NCBI RefSeq assembly: GCF_038502225.1
Contig: NC_091300.1
Coordinates: forward strand, 50,222,912 to 50,286,911
DNA length: 64,000 nt
From: Cherax quadricarinatus
Lineage: Eukaryota; Arthropoda; Malacostraca; Decapoda; Parastacidae
Direction of reading: 5' to 3'
Shown here: positions 55,615 through 64,000 of the stretch, piece after piece
How positions within the stretch are numbered: position 1 is the first letter of the stretch
How the letters are laid out: each line of letters opens with the position of its first letter
Notes under the pieces: model-generated
Seen by the model: only the letters and a program-made list of their open reading frames with translations
Databases searched by the model: none
What the model was told of the DNA's origin: nothing
Position numbers and translations under genes: made by a program

Positions 55615-56452
55615 TAAAGTAAAAGGACACAAGTGCAACTAATGTGACATTTTATTGTGGCAACGTTTCGCTCTCCAGGAGCTTTGTCAAGCCGTTACAA
55701 ACAGAACCCTCTGTGTAGATGAATGGTTCACAGAACCGACACGTTGATAAACTAGGCACATGTGCAACTCTTGGGTACCTTTATTAAGGAAACGTTTCGC
55801 CACACAGTGGCTTCATCAGTCCATACACAGGAGAAACTTGAAGAACAGGAGGAGAATGAGGTAATCAGTCCCTCAACCTTGAGTCGATGTGGTCAGTCCA
55901 TCAATCTTGAATAGAATACGTTTCCTTAATAAAGATACCCAAGAGTTGCACATGTGTCTAATTTATCAACATGTCGGTTCTGTGAACCATTCATCTACAA
56001 TCATGTCAGACACTGCAACTTCTTGGGATCTTAATACTTGGGAATTCTTCGCTAGCCTAACCCTTGGGCACGACCTACTTCCACATTGGACAAATGTGAC
56101 ATCACCTACAACTGCTGCACCTCTCCTGCCATACGGTTTATAAGCTGCTTCTCCGCTCATATGCCATATTCTATTCAAGATTGGTGGACTGACCACATCG
56201 ACTCAAGGTTGAGGGACTGATTACCGCATTCTCCTCCTGTTCTTCAAGTTTCTCTTGTGTATGGACTGATGAAGCCACTGTGTGGCGAAATGTTTCCTTA
56301 ATAAAGATACCAAAGAGTTGCACATGTGTCTAATTTATCTCAGTACCCTGTGTGTCCATGTACTGTTTGTAACGGCTTGATAAAGCTCCTGGAGAGCGAA
56401 ACGTTGCCACAATAAAATGTCACATTAGTTGCACTTGTGTCCTTTTACTTTA
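55615..56452. repeat. Inverted repeat, arms about 290-300 bp, two families nested
   Basis: The outer layer, TAAAGTAAAAGGACACAAG to GGCAACGTTTCGCTCTCC and AGGAGCTTTGTCAAGCCG, appears at 55,615-55,705 and in reverse at 56,365-56,452. The inner layer, CATGTGCAACTCTTGGG, AAGGAAACGTTTCGCCAC and CACAGTGGCTTCATCAG, appears at 55,755-55,918 and in reverse at 56,167-56,340. The 250-bp centre contains a frame starting SDTATSWDLNTW, related to the frame in the neighbouring inverted repeat. No transposase is present. Confidence 0.8.
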
Positions 56453-56559
56453 GATATTAAAGCAGGGAAATGTTTTTGGGTCTGCTTGATATACAGAAAA
56501 CAGTGGGAGCAAATTTCATACATAGTAAAAGACAGAAACGCTAACATTGGCAGTTTTAA

Positions 56560-56632
56560 GAACATAAGAATGGAGGAACACTGCAGAAGGCCTACTGGCC
56601 CATGCGAGGCAGGCCCTCGCACATGGCAGTTG
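56560..56632. repeat. Dispersed repeat fragment (AACACTGCAGAAGGCCTACT)
   Basis: A 73-bp block with GAACATAAGAATGGAGGAAC, GGCCTACTGGCCCATGC and GAGGCAGGCCCTCGCAC. A partial reverse-orientation copy (GGGCCAGCGGGCCTGCTGC, AGTGTTCTCTTGCTTATG) lies at 57,432-57,475. The family looks LINE- or SINE-derived; I recall it as common in decapods. Confidence 0.6.
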
Positions 56633-57232
56633 GAAAAGTCAAGATACTGAAGAGAATGTTCCAGCGGAAGCTGTCACCCTAGGAAAGATCTAGAGGATCT
56701 AGAAATGCCAGTCAGTTCTCCAGATGGAAATAGTAGTTTTGGCAGTGAAGAAAGAAGTACAGTCCTATACATTCAAGAACGAAATGTACAAAATAGTACT
56801 TCAGCTGGCGATAAAAAAAAAAAAAGGGGATGATGCTTTGGGAGATAGTGGTGATTCATTACCATAAAAACTGGTGGTGGACTGATGCTGGTGTAGGTGC
56901 CAGAGATAGTGGGGGTTAGAGAAAATTGTGATAAATGGTTTCAAACCGACAAGTTGAAGACTGAGACACTTATGCAACATATGGGAATCTTTACTGAGGA
57001 AACGTTTCGCCACATAGTGGCTTCATCAGTGCAATACAAAGCAGAAAGGTGTAAGGAGAGGAGGAGTTTGAGGTAATCAGTTCCTCAGCCTGGAGTAGAT
57101 GCGTTCAGTCCATCAATCTTGTAGAATGTACAAGCATTCTTGTAGAATGCTGTACTGTATATATCAGTAGATTTTTCGAAGTTACAAAAAGCTTTTGCAG
57201 TATCCACATCATTTATATTTTTAGAATTTATT
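56633..57232. other. Unrecognised, with a GTTTCG-family copy at 56,938-57,145
   Basis: 56,633-56,937 has a 13-A run and a short frame reading EDLEDLEMPVSSPDG that is broken by that run. I do not recognise it. 56,938-57,145 carries GGAAACGTTTCGCCAC, ATAGTGGCTTCATCAG and GAGGTAATCAGTTCCTC, the same family as at 55,790. Confidence 0.55.
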
Positions 57233-57379
57233 ATTTTAAAATTTATTATTTGTCCATAAAAAGCAGTTTTGACAATAATATGAATATTTCCTTCAGTTTA
57301 TATAAATTAGATCCATTTATAATTAATAGAATTTGGGAAGAATTTAATAATACATTGGACAAATAATAAATTTTAAAAT
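57233..57379. repeat. Perfect 24-bp inverted repeat, AT-rich
   Basis: 57,233-57,256 (ATTTTAAAATTT then ATTATTTGTCCA) is the exact complement of 57,356-57,379, with a 99-bp spacer. It could be a small MITE or an AT-rich hairpin. No duplication was identified. Confidence 0.65.
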
Positions 57380-57570
57380 TCTTAATTCTTGGGTTGAATA
57401 GTTTGTTGGTGGGTTGTGTGAAGGACCTGTCTAGTTGGGCCAGCGGGCCTGCTGCAGTGTTCTCTTGCTTATGAGCCGTGGGTCAGGTGTTGCTTTGTTG
57501 TGGGATATGATAGTGAAGTGTGGTCTAGACCCTTTATATGCCTTCATTTGATGCATTACTCTTATTGTTC

Positions 57571-57740
<170 letters not shown>

Positions 57741-57957
57741 ATAGCCTCGGAAAAGTGGATAAAAAGGCTTCAAGGAAGAATATTTGGATTTCTTTCTGAA
57801 GCCGTTTGAATATTCCACTTCCCCTACCACCCCATCTTTTCATTTTTTTTACCAATAGGAATATTTTATTACATAATATGGTACAGAAGATTTAAGAGAT
57901 ACATTGTTGATATAAAGGTGGCATATACAGTACAAGTTGTTACGTGTGTATCACCGA

Positions 57958-58257
57958 TTATAAGGCGAAAATCTCATCCAGCTCCTCGGAGCTGGGGCGT
58001 GTGCCCAAAATACAGCAGGCATTACCCATCTGAACAGCCACACCGAGTCGCTGGAACAGAAAACTAACTGCCCTGGGATCCCTAGTTACCCTGATGAGTC
58101 TTTTTCCCAGCTCCTTAAGGAATTTAGATGCACTCTTTCCCCATGAGCCAAGGGTCTCTGAGCCTATGGGAACAAACATATAATGATGGGCAAGTTCTCC
58201 ATATTTTCTAGACTTTTGGGACTCCCTGAAGCTGGCAGCTGCCCCTCCTTCCTCCCT
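57958..58257 (-). pseudogene. Retroelement-like C-terminal fragment
   Basis: The minus strand encodes about 85 residues ending at a TAA (57,958-57,960): KYGELAHHYMFVPIGSETLG, SASKFLKELGKRL, VSFLFQRLGVAVQMGNA and a final EELDEIFAL. I know this pattern (a 'VPI-ET-G', 'ELG-R' and 'RGNA-LGT' series) as the tail of retroelement-related reverse-transcriptase-like proteins in invertebrate genomes. It is open and ends in a normal stop, but the upstream part is cut off at the (GT)n tract, whose translation (Thr-His repeats) inflates the open frame. The element family is not certain. Confidence 0.5.
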
Positions 58258-58266
58258 GTATGTATT

Positions 58267-58347
<81 letters not shown>
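58267..58347. repeat. (GT)n microsatellite
   Basis: About 40 GT dinucleotides. The terminal-repeat element begins directly at its right edge. Confidence 0.95.
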
Positions 58348-58348
<1 letters not shown>

Positions 58349-58730
58349 GTGCCGAATAGATAAAATCGGTCAGTTAGCAAGAACTGATTTAAAATTAAGT
58401 CTTTTCTAAAAAAAATTCTTATACGTTTAAAGATTTTTTTTCATTTATGTTAATGTAAAAATTAATTATTTTGTACCAAAAGTACCTTAGAAAGCTTACC
58501 TAACCTTACCATAACAAGCACAATTTAATTTGGCCTAATCCAACTAAATATGTGCTAGATAAGTTTACAATAATTTAATAATAAACAGACACAATGAAAT
58601 ATTTTTTTTTCGTTAGATTCAGGATGATTTTTGAAAAATTACTGCATACACAAGTTTTCGCTTGTTTTATCCTGCAAGAAGAGTATTGCCATATTAAGCA
58701 AAATCGCAAGTTTTACCTATTTGACACGAC
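58346..58730. mobile_element. 385-bp terminal-inverted-repeat element, copy A
   Basis: Begins GTCGTGCCGAATAGATAAAA and ends TTTTACCTATTTGACACGAC, an imperfect inverted pair of about 20 bp. The interior is AT-rich and non-coding (CTAACCTTACCATAACAAG, TTTTTTCGTTAGATTC). The left flank is (GT)n and the right flank ATATATAG. A second full copy in inverse orientation lies at 61,109-61,496 between two (TA)n tracts, and a fragment at 39,525-39,660. It looks like a MITE; the parent transposase is unknown. Confidence 0.78.
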
Positions 58731-58745
58731 ATATATAGAGTGATA

Positions 58746-58790
58746 GTCACGGCATTATGCTGGGTCAGTGCCCCGGCATAATGCCGTGAC
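58746..58790. repeat. Hairpin, 15-bp perfect stem
   Basis: GTCACGGCATTATGC (58,746-58,760) faces GCATAATGCCGTGAC (58,776-58,790), and the stem extends by GGG/CCC after one mismatch. It lies upstream of the Tc1-like pseudogene but is not clearly its terminus. Confidence 0.7.
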
Positions 58791-58968
58791 GAAAATTAAA
58801 GGCCTACCAAACAGCGGGGTCTTTTCTCGTCAGTGCATTAAGCAGGGTAGCAGCCGTTAGCATGATGCCACGTGGCTGCCGTGGTGAGAGGAAGTGTTGC
58901 ACTTTTGTCTCTCATCTGCCCCATCTTTTATCCGGTTTTCCCTTTGGTTTTGGGGCTATACATGTTTG

Positions 58969-59520
58969 ACTATAGCTCAAATCATAGGGCTTCACAAAGC
59001 TGGGCACCAGACGGAAGAAATAATGGAGAATGTTGGTGTGCTTGAGCGTTCAGTGAGGAACTGGGTGCAGCATTTCAAGGCTGGTGACTGTGTCCAGTTA
59101 CCGTCTGCCAAATCTCGGCCTGGGCCTTCGAAGAAGACATTTGTTCGTACCTTAACTGTGTTAAAGAAGCAGTTAGAGAGTAGAGAACTGAAAGAAAAAA
59201 CCCACATCTTCTCTCAAAAGTATCTGTAAGAACTGTTAACAGTCGTGTGTCAGAACTGGGCTACAGTAGTCACCGTCAGGTTAAGAAACCGATCCTCTCC
59301 AAGCCACAGAAGAAACTGTAGGCTGGATTATGCAAAGAAATATCTTCATTGGGATTCTCAACAGTGGTCTGAAATACTTTGGAGTGTTGAAGCAACCTTC
59401 ACCATCACCTGTAACCGTGGAGGACATGTGTACCGGCCCAGTAGTGACCTACTAGACCCACGCTACACTTGTGAGACCAAACACCCAGACTCGCTCATGG
59501 TTTGGGGGTGTTTAACTGTA
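58969..59520 (+). pseudogene. Tc1/mariner-like transposase fragment
   Basis: N-terminal helix-turn-helix part (TIAQIIGLHKAGHQTEEIM, RSVRNWVQHFK), the GRPS-like linker (SRPGPSKKTFVRTL) and RELKEK lie in the first frame. After a stop and frameshifts, LDYAKKYLHWDSQQWSEILW is followed by VEATFTITCNRGG and HPDSLMVWGC. The block SVEATF stands where Tc1-like enzymes have the catalytic Asp of (W)SDE, so the first core Asp visible here is replaced by Val. The C-terminal third, including the last catalytic residue, is gone. Terminal inverted repeats were not found. Dead copy. Confidence 0.85.
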
Positions 59521-59590
59521 TTAAGAGAAATAGCAAATATCAAACTTAAGCTTAAGGAATCTTACACGAGACAAAAATCTCAGGAGGAGA

Positions 59591-60418
59591 TAGGTGTTTT
59601 ACCTTGATCCGAGTACATACGGTAGTGTGGGTGCCTCTCAGCTAATTTCATTCTACTCCCCGTTTGGTATACTAGAATCCACGAGAAGTATTTTATATTA
59701 TTGTAACCAGGAACGTGTGGTAATGAATCAATAACAACACTGCGGCTAGCCGAGGATTCAAACCCATGTCGTTTTGGCCCACCTCATGGTGAGCGAAAGT
59801 AACACATGGTACTCTAACCCACTGGACCATGCAAACCTACAAGAATCAAGCACCTAGCAGAACCAGGTGTTTTACTTTGATCCGAGGATATATGTTAGTC
59901 TGTTTACCTCTGTGCTAATTCCATTTTACTCCCCATTTGGTGTACTAGCCTCCACGGCCAGTGTTTTATATTATTGTAACCTTGAACTAGTGGTATTGAA
60001 TCAGTAATAACACTGCGACTAGTCAAGGATTCATGGTGAGCGAGAATCACACTTGACGCTCTAAGCACTGCGTCATGTGTGATTTTTGGCTAACCATGAC
60101 GCGGGCCAAAATGATATGGGTTCGAATCCTCGGTTAGTTACACTGTTGTTATTGATTCAATACCACTTGTTCGTGGTTACAATAATATAAAATACTACTC
60201 GTGGAGGCTAGTACACCAAACGGGGAGTACAGTGAAATTAGTTCAGAGGCACCCACACCACCGTATGTCCTCGGATCAAGGAATAACACCTAGCTCTGCA
60301 GGGTGCTTGATTCTTGTAGGATTCCATGGTCAAGTAGGTTAGAGCGTCATGAGTGGTTTTTGCTCACCGTGAGGTGGGCCAAAACGACATAGGTTCAAAT
60401 TCTCGGCTTGTCACAGTA

Positions 60419-60504
<86 letters not shown>

Positions 60505-61011
60505 ATAACAACACTGCGGCTAGCCAAGGAATCGAACCCATGCTGCTTTGGCCTGTCTCATGGTGGGCAAAAACTCATGACGACTTAATCCACTGGACCA
60601 TACAATCCTTAAGAGTAGCGCATCCAACGGAACTGAATGTTGTACTCGCTACCCAAGGACATACGGTGGTGTGGATGACCCTAGGCTAATTTCATTCTAG
60701 TCCCTGTTTGGTGTACTAATACAACTACCAGTATTTTCTATTATTGTGCCCACGAGCGAGTGGTATTGATCAATAACAACACTGCGACTAGCCAAGGACT
60801 CGAACCCATGCTGTTTTGGCCTTTTTCATGGTGGGCAAAAACTCCAGTTCCGCTGGATGCGCTACTCTTAAGGATTGTATGGTCCAGTGGATTAAGGCAT
60901 CGTGAGTTTTCGCCCACCATGAGGCAGGCGAAAGCAGCATGGGTTCGAGTACTTGGCAAATTGCAGTGTTGTTATTGATGAATACCACTCGTTCGTGGGC
61001 ACAGTAATATA

Positions 61012-61015
<4 letters not shown>
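59591..61015. repeat. Cluster of tRNA-derived SINE-like copies in alternating orientation
   Basis: At least six partial copies of one family. In sense orientation each has an A-box-like TGGTCCAGTGGGTTAGAG, then CATGAGGTGGGCCAAAACG, then a B-box-like GGGTTCGAATCC or variant, then GCAGTGTTGTTATTGATTC and ACAATAATATAAAATAC. Minus-strand copies: 59,591-59,865, 59,866-about 60,080, 60,503-about 60,860 (two). Plus-strand copies: about 60,085-60,300, 60,300-60,424, 60,861-61,015. Box spacing of 60-75 bp fits a pol III promoter with an enlarged gap. (TA)n tracts sit at the TTATTG junctions between facing copies. Copies read as short frames (MVLINNNTATSQGLEPML) that are not genes. Confidence 0.7.
60425..60502. 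repeat. (TA)n microsatellite between two facing SINE copies
   Basis: About 39 TA units. The left neighbour ends GTATTGTTTACAT and the right begins ATCAATAACAACACTG, the complementary SINE junction. Confidence 0.95.
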
Positions 61016-61045
<30 letters not shown>

Positions 61046-61052
61046 TATACAC

Positions 61053-61108
<56 letters not shown>
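61013..61108. repeat. (TA)n microsatellite, interrupted
   Basis: TA repeats with one interruption (ATAGATATACACATAAAT) between the SINE cluster and copy B of the terminal-repeat element. Confidence 0.95.
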
Positions 61109-61111
<3 letters not shown>

Positions 61112-61496
61112 GTGCCGAATAGGCAGAACTTGCGATTTTGGCTTAAATAGCAACGCTCATCTTGCCATATAGGACAAGTGAAAATTTGTGTATGCAGTAA
61201 TTTCGCCAAAATATTTCTGAACCTAACGAAAAAAATATATTTCACTGTGTTGGTTTAGTATTAAATTACTGTAAACAAATCTAAAATATATTTAGTTGGG
61301 TTAGGCTAAAATAAATTGTTGTTGTTATAATAAGGTTAGGTAAGTTTTCTAAGATCCTTTTGGTGCAAAATTAAAAAAAATTACATTAACATTAATGAAA
61401 AAAGTATGTCTCTAAACGTATAAGAGAAAATTTAAGAAAGGACTTAATTTTAAATGAGTTCTTGCTAATTGACCAGTTTTACATATTCGGCACGAC
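61109..61496. mobile_element. 388-bp terminal-inverted-repeat element, copy B (inverse)
   Basis: Begins GTCGTGCCGAATAGGCAGAA and ends CAGTTTTACATATTCGGCACGAC (in two pieces, CAGTTTTACATA and TTCGGCACGAC). It is the reverse complement of copy A, with (TA)n on both sides. Length is within 3 bp of copy A. No coding capacity. Confidence 0.8.

Positions 61497-61548
<52 letters not shown>
61497..61548. repeat. (TA)n microsatellite at the LINE 3' end
   Basis: About 26 TA units between copy B and the T-rich 3' end of the RTE-like LINE (minus strand). Confidence 0.93.
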
Positions 61549-61551
<3 letters not shown>

Positions 61552-64000
61552 TTTTAACAAGTCGGCCGTCTCCCACCGAGGCAGGGTCACCCATAAAAGA
61601 AAGAAAATCCCCCAAAAGAAAATACTTTCATCATCATTCAACACTTTCACCACACTCGCACATTATCACTGTTTTTGCAGAGGTGCTCAGAATACAACAG
61701 TTTAGAAGCATACACATATAAAGATACACAACATATCCCTCCAAACTGCCAATATCCCAAACCCCTCCTTTAAAGTGCAGGCATTGTACTTCCCATTTCG
61801 AGAACTCAAGTCCGACTATTTGAAAATAACCGGTTTCCCTGAATCCTTTCACTAAATATTACCCTGCTCACACTCCAACAGATCGTCAGGTCCCAAGTAC
61901 CATTCGTCTCCATTCACTCCTATCTAACACGCTCACGCACGCTTGCTGGAACTCCAAGCCCCTTGCCCACAAAACCTCCTTTACCCCCTCTCTCCAACCC
62001 TTTCGAGGACGGCCCCGACCCTGCCTTCCTTCCCCTATAGATTTATATGCTTTCCATGTCATTCTACTTTGATCCATTCTCTCTAAATGACCAAACCACC
62101 TCAACAACCCCTCTTCTGCCCTCTGACTAATCCTTTTATTAACTCCACACCTTTTCCTAATTTCCACACTCCCAATTTTCTGCATAATATTTACACCACA
62201 CATTGCCCTTAAACAGGACATCTCCACTGCCTCCAACCGTCTCCTCGCTGCTGCATTTACCACCCAAGCTTCACATCCATATAAGAGTGTTGGTACTACT
62301 ATACTTTCACACATTCCCTTCTTTGCCTCCAAAGATAACGTTTTTTGACTCCACATATACCTCAATGCACCACTCACCTTTTTTCCCTCATCAATTCTAT
62401 GATTAACCTCATCCTTCATAAATCCATCCGCCGACACGTCAACTCCCAAGTATCTGAAAACATTCACTTCTTCCATACTCCTCCTCCCCAATTTGATATC
62501 CAATTTTTCTTTATCTAAATCATTTGACACCCTCATCACCTTACTCTTTTCTATGTTCACTTTCAACTTCCTACCTTTACACACATTCCCAAACTCATCC
62601 ACTAACCATTGCAATTTTTCTTTAGAATATCCCATAAGCACAGTATCATCAGCAAAAAGTAACTGTGTCAATTCCCATTTTGAATTTGATTCCCCAAAAT
62701 TTAATCCCACCCCTCTCCCGAACACCCTAGCATTTACTTCCTTTACAACCCCATCTATAAATATATTAAACAACCATGGTGACATTACACATCCCTGTCT
62801 AAGACCTACTTTTACCGGGAAGTAGTCTCCCTCTCTTCTACACACCCTAACCTGAGCCTCACTATCCTCATAAAAACTCTTTACAGCATTTAATAACTTA
62901 CCACCTATTCCATATACTTGCAACATCTGCCACATTGCTCCTCTATCCACTCTATCATATGCCTTTTCTAAATCCATAAATGCAATAAAAACTTCCCTAC
63001 CTTTATCTAAATACTGTTCACATATATGCTTCAATGTAAACACTTGATCTACACATCCCCTACCCACTCTGAAATCTCCTTGCTCATCCGCAATCCTACA
63101 TTCTGTCTTACCTCTAATTCTTTCAATTATAACCCTACCGTACACTTTTCCTGGTATACTCAGTAAACTTATTCCTCTATAATTTTTACAGTCTCTTTTG
63201 TCCCCTTTCCCTTTATATAAAGGGACTATACATGCTCTCCGCCAATCCCTAGGTACCTTCCCCTCTTTCATACATTTATTAAACAAAAGTACCAACCACT
63301 CCAACACTATATCCCCCCCTGCTTTTAACATTTCTGTCATGATCCCATCAGTTCCAGCTGCTTTACCCCCTTTCATTTTACGTAATGCCTCACGTACCTC
63401 CCCCACACTTACATTCTGCTCTTCTTCACTCTTAAAAGATGGTATACCTCCCTGACCAGTGCATGAAATTACTGCCTCTGTTTCTTCCTTAACATTTAAA
63501 AGTTCCTCAAAATATTTTCGCCATCTACCTAATACCTCCATCTCCCCATCTACTACCTCCCCTACTCTGTTTTTAACTGACAAATCCATTCTTTCCCTAG
63601 GCTTTCTTAACTTGTTTAACTCACTCCAAATTTTTTTCTTATTTTCATTAAAATTTCTTGACAGTGCCTCTCCCACTCTATCGTCTGCTCTTCTTTTGCA
63701 CTCTCTCACCACTCTCTTTACCTTTCTTTTACTCTCCATATGCTCTGCTCTTCTTATAACACTTCTGCTTTGTAAAAACCTCTCATAAGCTACCTTTTTC
63801 TCTTTTATCACATCCTTTACTTCATCATTCCACCAATCACTCCTCTTTCCTCCTGCACCCACCCTCCTATAACCACAAACTTCTGTCCCACATTCTAATA
63901 CTGCATTTTTAAAACTATTCCAGCCCTCTTCAACCGCCCCACTACTCATCTTTGCACCAGCCCACCTTTCTGCCAATAGTCGCTTATATCTCACCCGAAC
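61549..64000 (-). mobile_element. RTE-like LINE, 3' part (continues past window edge)
   Basis: The minus strand carries a long reverse-transcriptase frame, a stop at 61,886 and a 337-bp 3' region that includes GGGTGACCCTGCCTCGG and GAGACGGCCGACTTG. It ends in an A-rich stretch followed by (TA)n. The 3' end is therefore complete; the 5' part, including any endonuclease domain, lies outside the window. Confidence 0.85.
61886..64000 (-). CDS. RTE-like LINE reverse transcriptase (5' partial, open)
   Basis: Over 700 codons without a stop, open to the window edge; the apparent first codon at 63,994 is GTG and is not a start. Numbering from there: a basic linker (about 60-130); then the RT core with GKAAGTDGIMTEMLKAGG, WRRACIVPLYKGKGDKRDC, NYRGISLLSIPGKVYGRVI and ADEQGDFRVGRGCVDQVF. 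Catalytic Asp341 lies in FMDLEKAYDRV and Asp449-Asp450 in LLFADDTVLM, with GLRQGCVMSPWLFNIF between. The thumb and C-terminal region has VFRYLGVDVSADG, LLYGCEAWVVN and the closing GRGRPRKGWREGVKEVL and LDRSEWRRMV. All RT catalytic residues are present. Clade assignment to RTE-like is from motif style. Confidence 0.9.
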   Translation of the reverse strand, partial: VRVRYKRLLAERWAGAKMSSGAVEEGWNSFKNAVLECGTEVCGYRRVGAGGKRSDWWNDEVKDVIKEKKVAYERFLQSRSVIRRAEHMESKRKVKRVVRECKRRADDRVGEALSRNFNENKKKIWSELNKLRKPRERMDLSVKNRVGEVVDGEMEVLGRWRKYFEELLNVKEETEAVISCTGQGGIPSFKSEEEQNVSVGEVREALRKMKGGKAAGTDGIMTEMLKAGGDIVLEWLVLLFNKCMKEGKVPRDWRRACIVPLYKGKGDKRDCKNYRGISLLSIPGKVYGRVIIERIRGKTECRIADEQGDFRVGRGCVDQVFTLKHICEQYLDKGREVFIAFMDLEKAYDRVDRGAMWQMLQVYGIGGKLLNAVKSFYEDSEAQVRVCRREGDYFPVKVGLRQGCVMSPWLFNIFIDGVVKEVNARVFGRGVGLNFGESNSKWELTQLLFADDTVLMGYSKEKLQWLVDEFGNVCKGRKLKVNIEKSKVMRVSNDLDKEKLDIKLGRRSMEEVNVFRYLGVDVSADGFMKDEVNHRIDEGKKVSGALRYMWSQKTLSLEAKKGMCESIVVPTLLYGCEAWVVNAAARRRLEAVEMSCLRAMCGVNIMQKIGSVEIRKRCGVNKRISQRAEEGLLRWFGHLERMDQSRMTWKAYKSIGEGRQGRGRPRKGWREGVKEVLWARGLEFQQACVSVLDRSEWRRMVLGT

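Noticed and set aside
60408..61245. Short proteins with NNNTA-SQG-EPML pattern
   Set aside because: Repeated translations of the SINE B-box region in several copies, not genes.

Overview
Eukaryotic genomic DNA with no recognisable host gene. Almost all of it is tandem repeats and dead or dying transposable elements. The mix is a BEL/Pao LTR element, CR1-like and RTE-like LINEs, a hAT of the GTF2IRD2/ZBED type, a Tc1-like relic, tRNA-derived SINEs and several foldback families. From memory (no search was run) this mix, and several dispersed families such as the CCAGGTA-tailed LINE end and the 'TAATCCTCCGGGTTTAGCGC' SINE, suggest a decapod crustacean, probably a crayfish.

Layout. (1) 1-30,179: one continuous satellite of about 970 units of 30-32 bp. 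It falls into three domains: 31-bp CTCAG type, mixed 32/31-bp GTCAG/CTCGG type, and 30-bp CTCGG type. The two right-hand domains carry higher-order repeats, and a decayed shoulder runs to 30,560. (2) 30.8-33.3 kb: a 21-bp array interrupted by the 3' end of a CR1-like LINE, then a 24-25-bp array. (3) 33.26-36.54 kb: a LINE reverse-transcriptase pseudogene split by a hAT transposon. The hAT was itself hit by two small retroposed or foldback elements, each with its own target-site duplication. (4) 36.5-39.5 kb: a small minisatellite, an inverted repeat and 2.5 kb of unrecognised DNA. (5) 39.5-44.2 kb: a 23-bp array cut in two by a 1,210-bp solo LTR, embedded in a dispersed repeat family. (6) 44.25-54.25 kb: a 21-bp array split by an 8.3-kb BEL/Pao retrotransposon. 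The BEL has both LTRs and recognisable gag and pol, but carries two single-base frameshifts and a 111-bp SINE in the RNase H end of pol. (7) 54.4-57.4 kb: large inverted repeats from families sharing an AACGTTTCG core. (8) 57.4-64 kb: (TA)n and (GT)n tracts, two full copies of a 385-388-bp terminal-inverted-repeat element, a Tc1-like pseudogene, a head-to-head SINE cluster and the 3' part of an RTE-like LINE. That LINE's reverse-transcriptase frame is still open to the window edge.

The genes do not form a pathway. The information lies in the insertion history, which can be read because target-site duplications and array phase show what was there before each insertion. Three separate retroelements landed inside tandem arrays. 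The very long open frames in the arrays (up to 1,217 codons) come from repeat units that lack stop codons in some frames and are not proteins.
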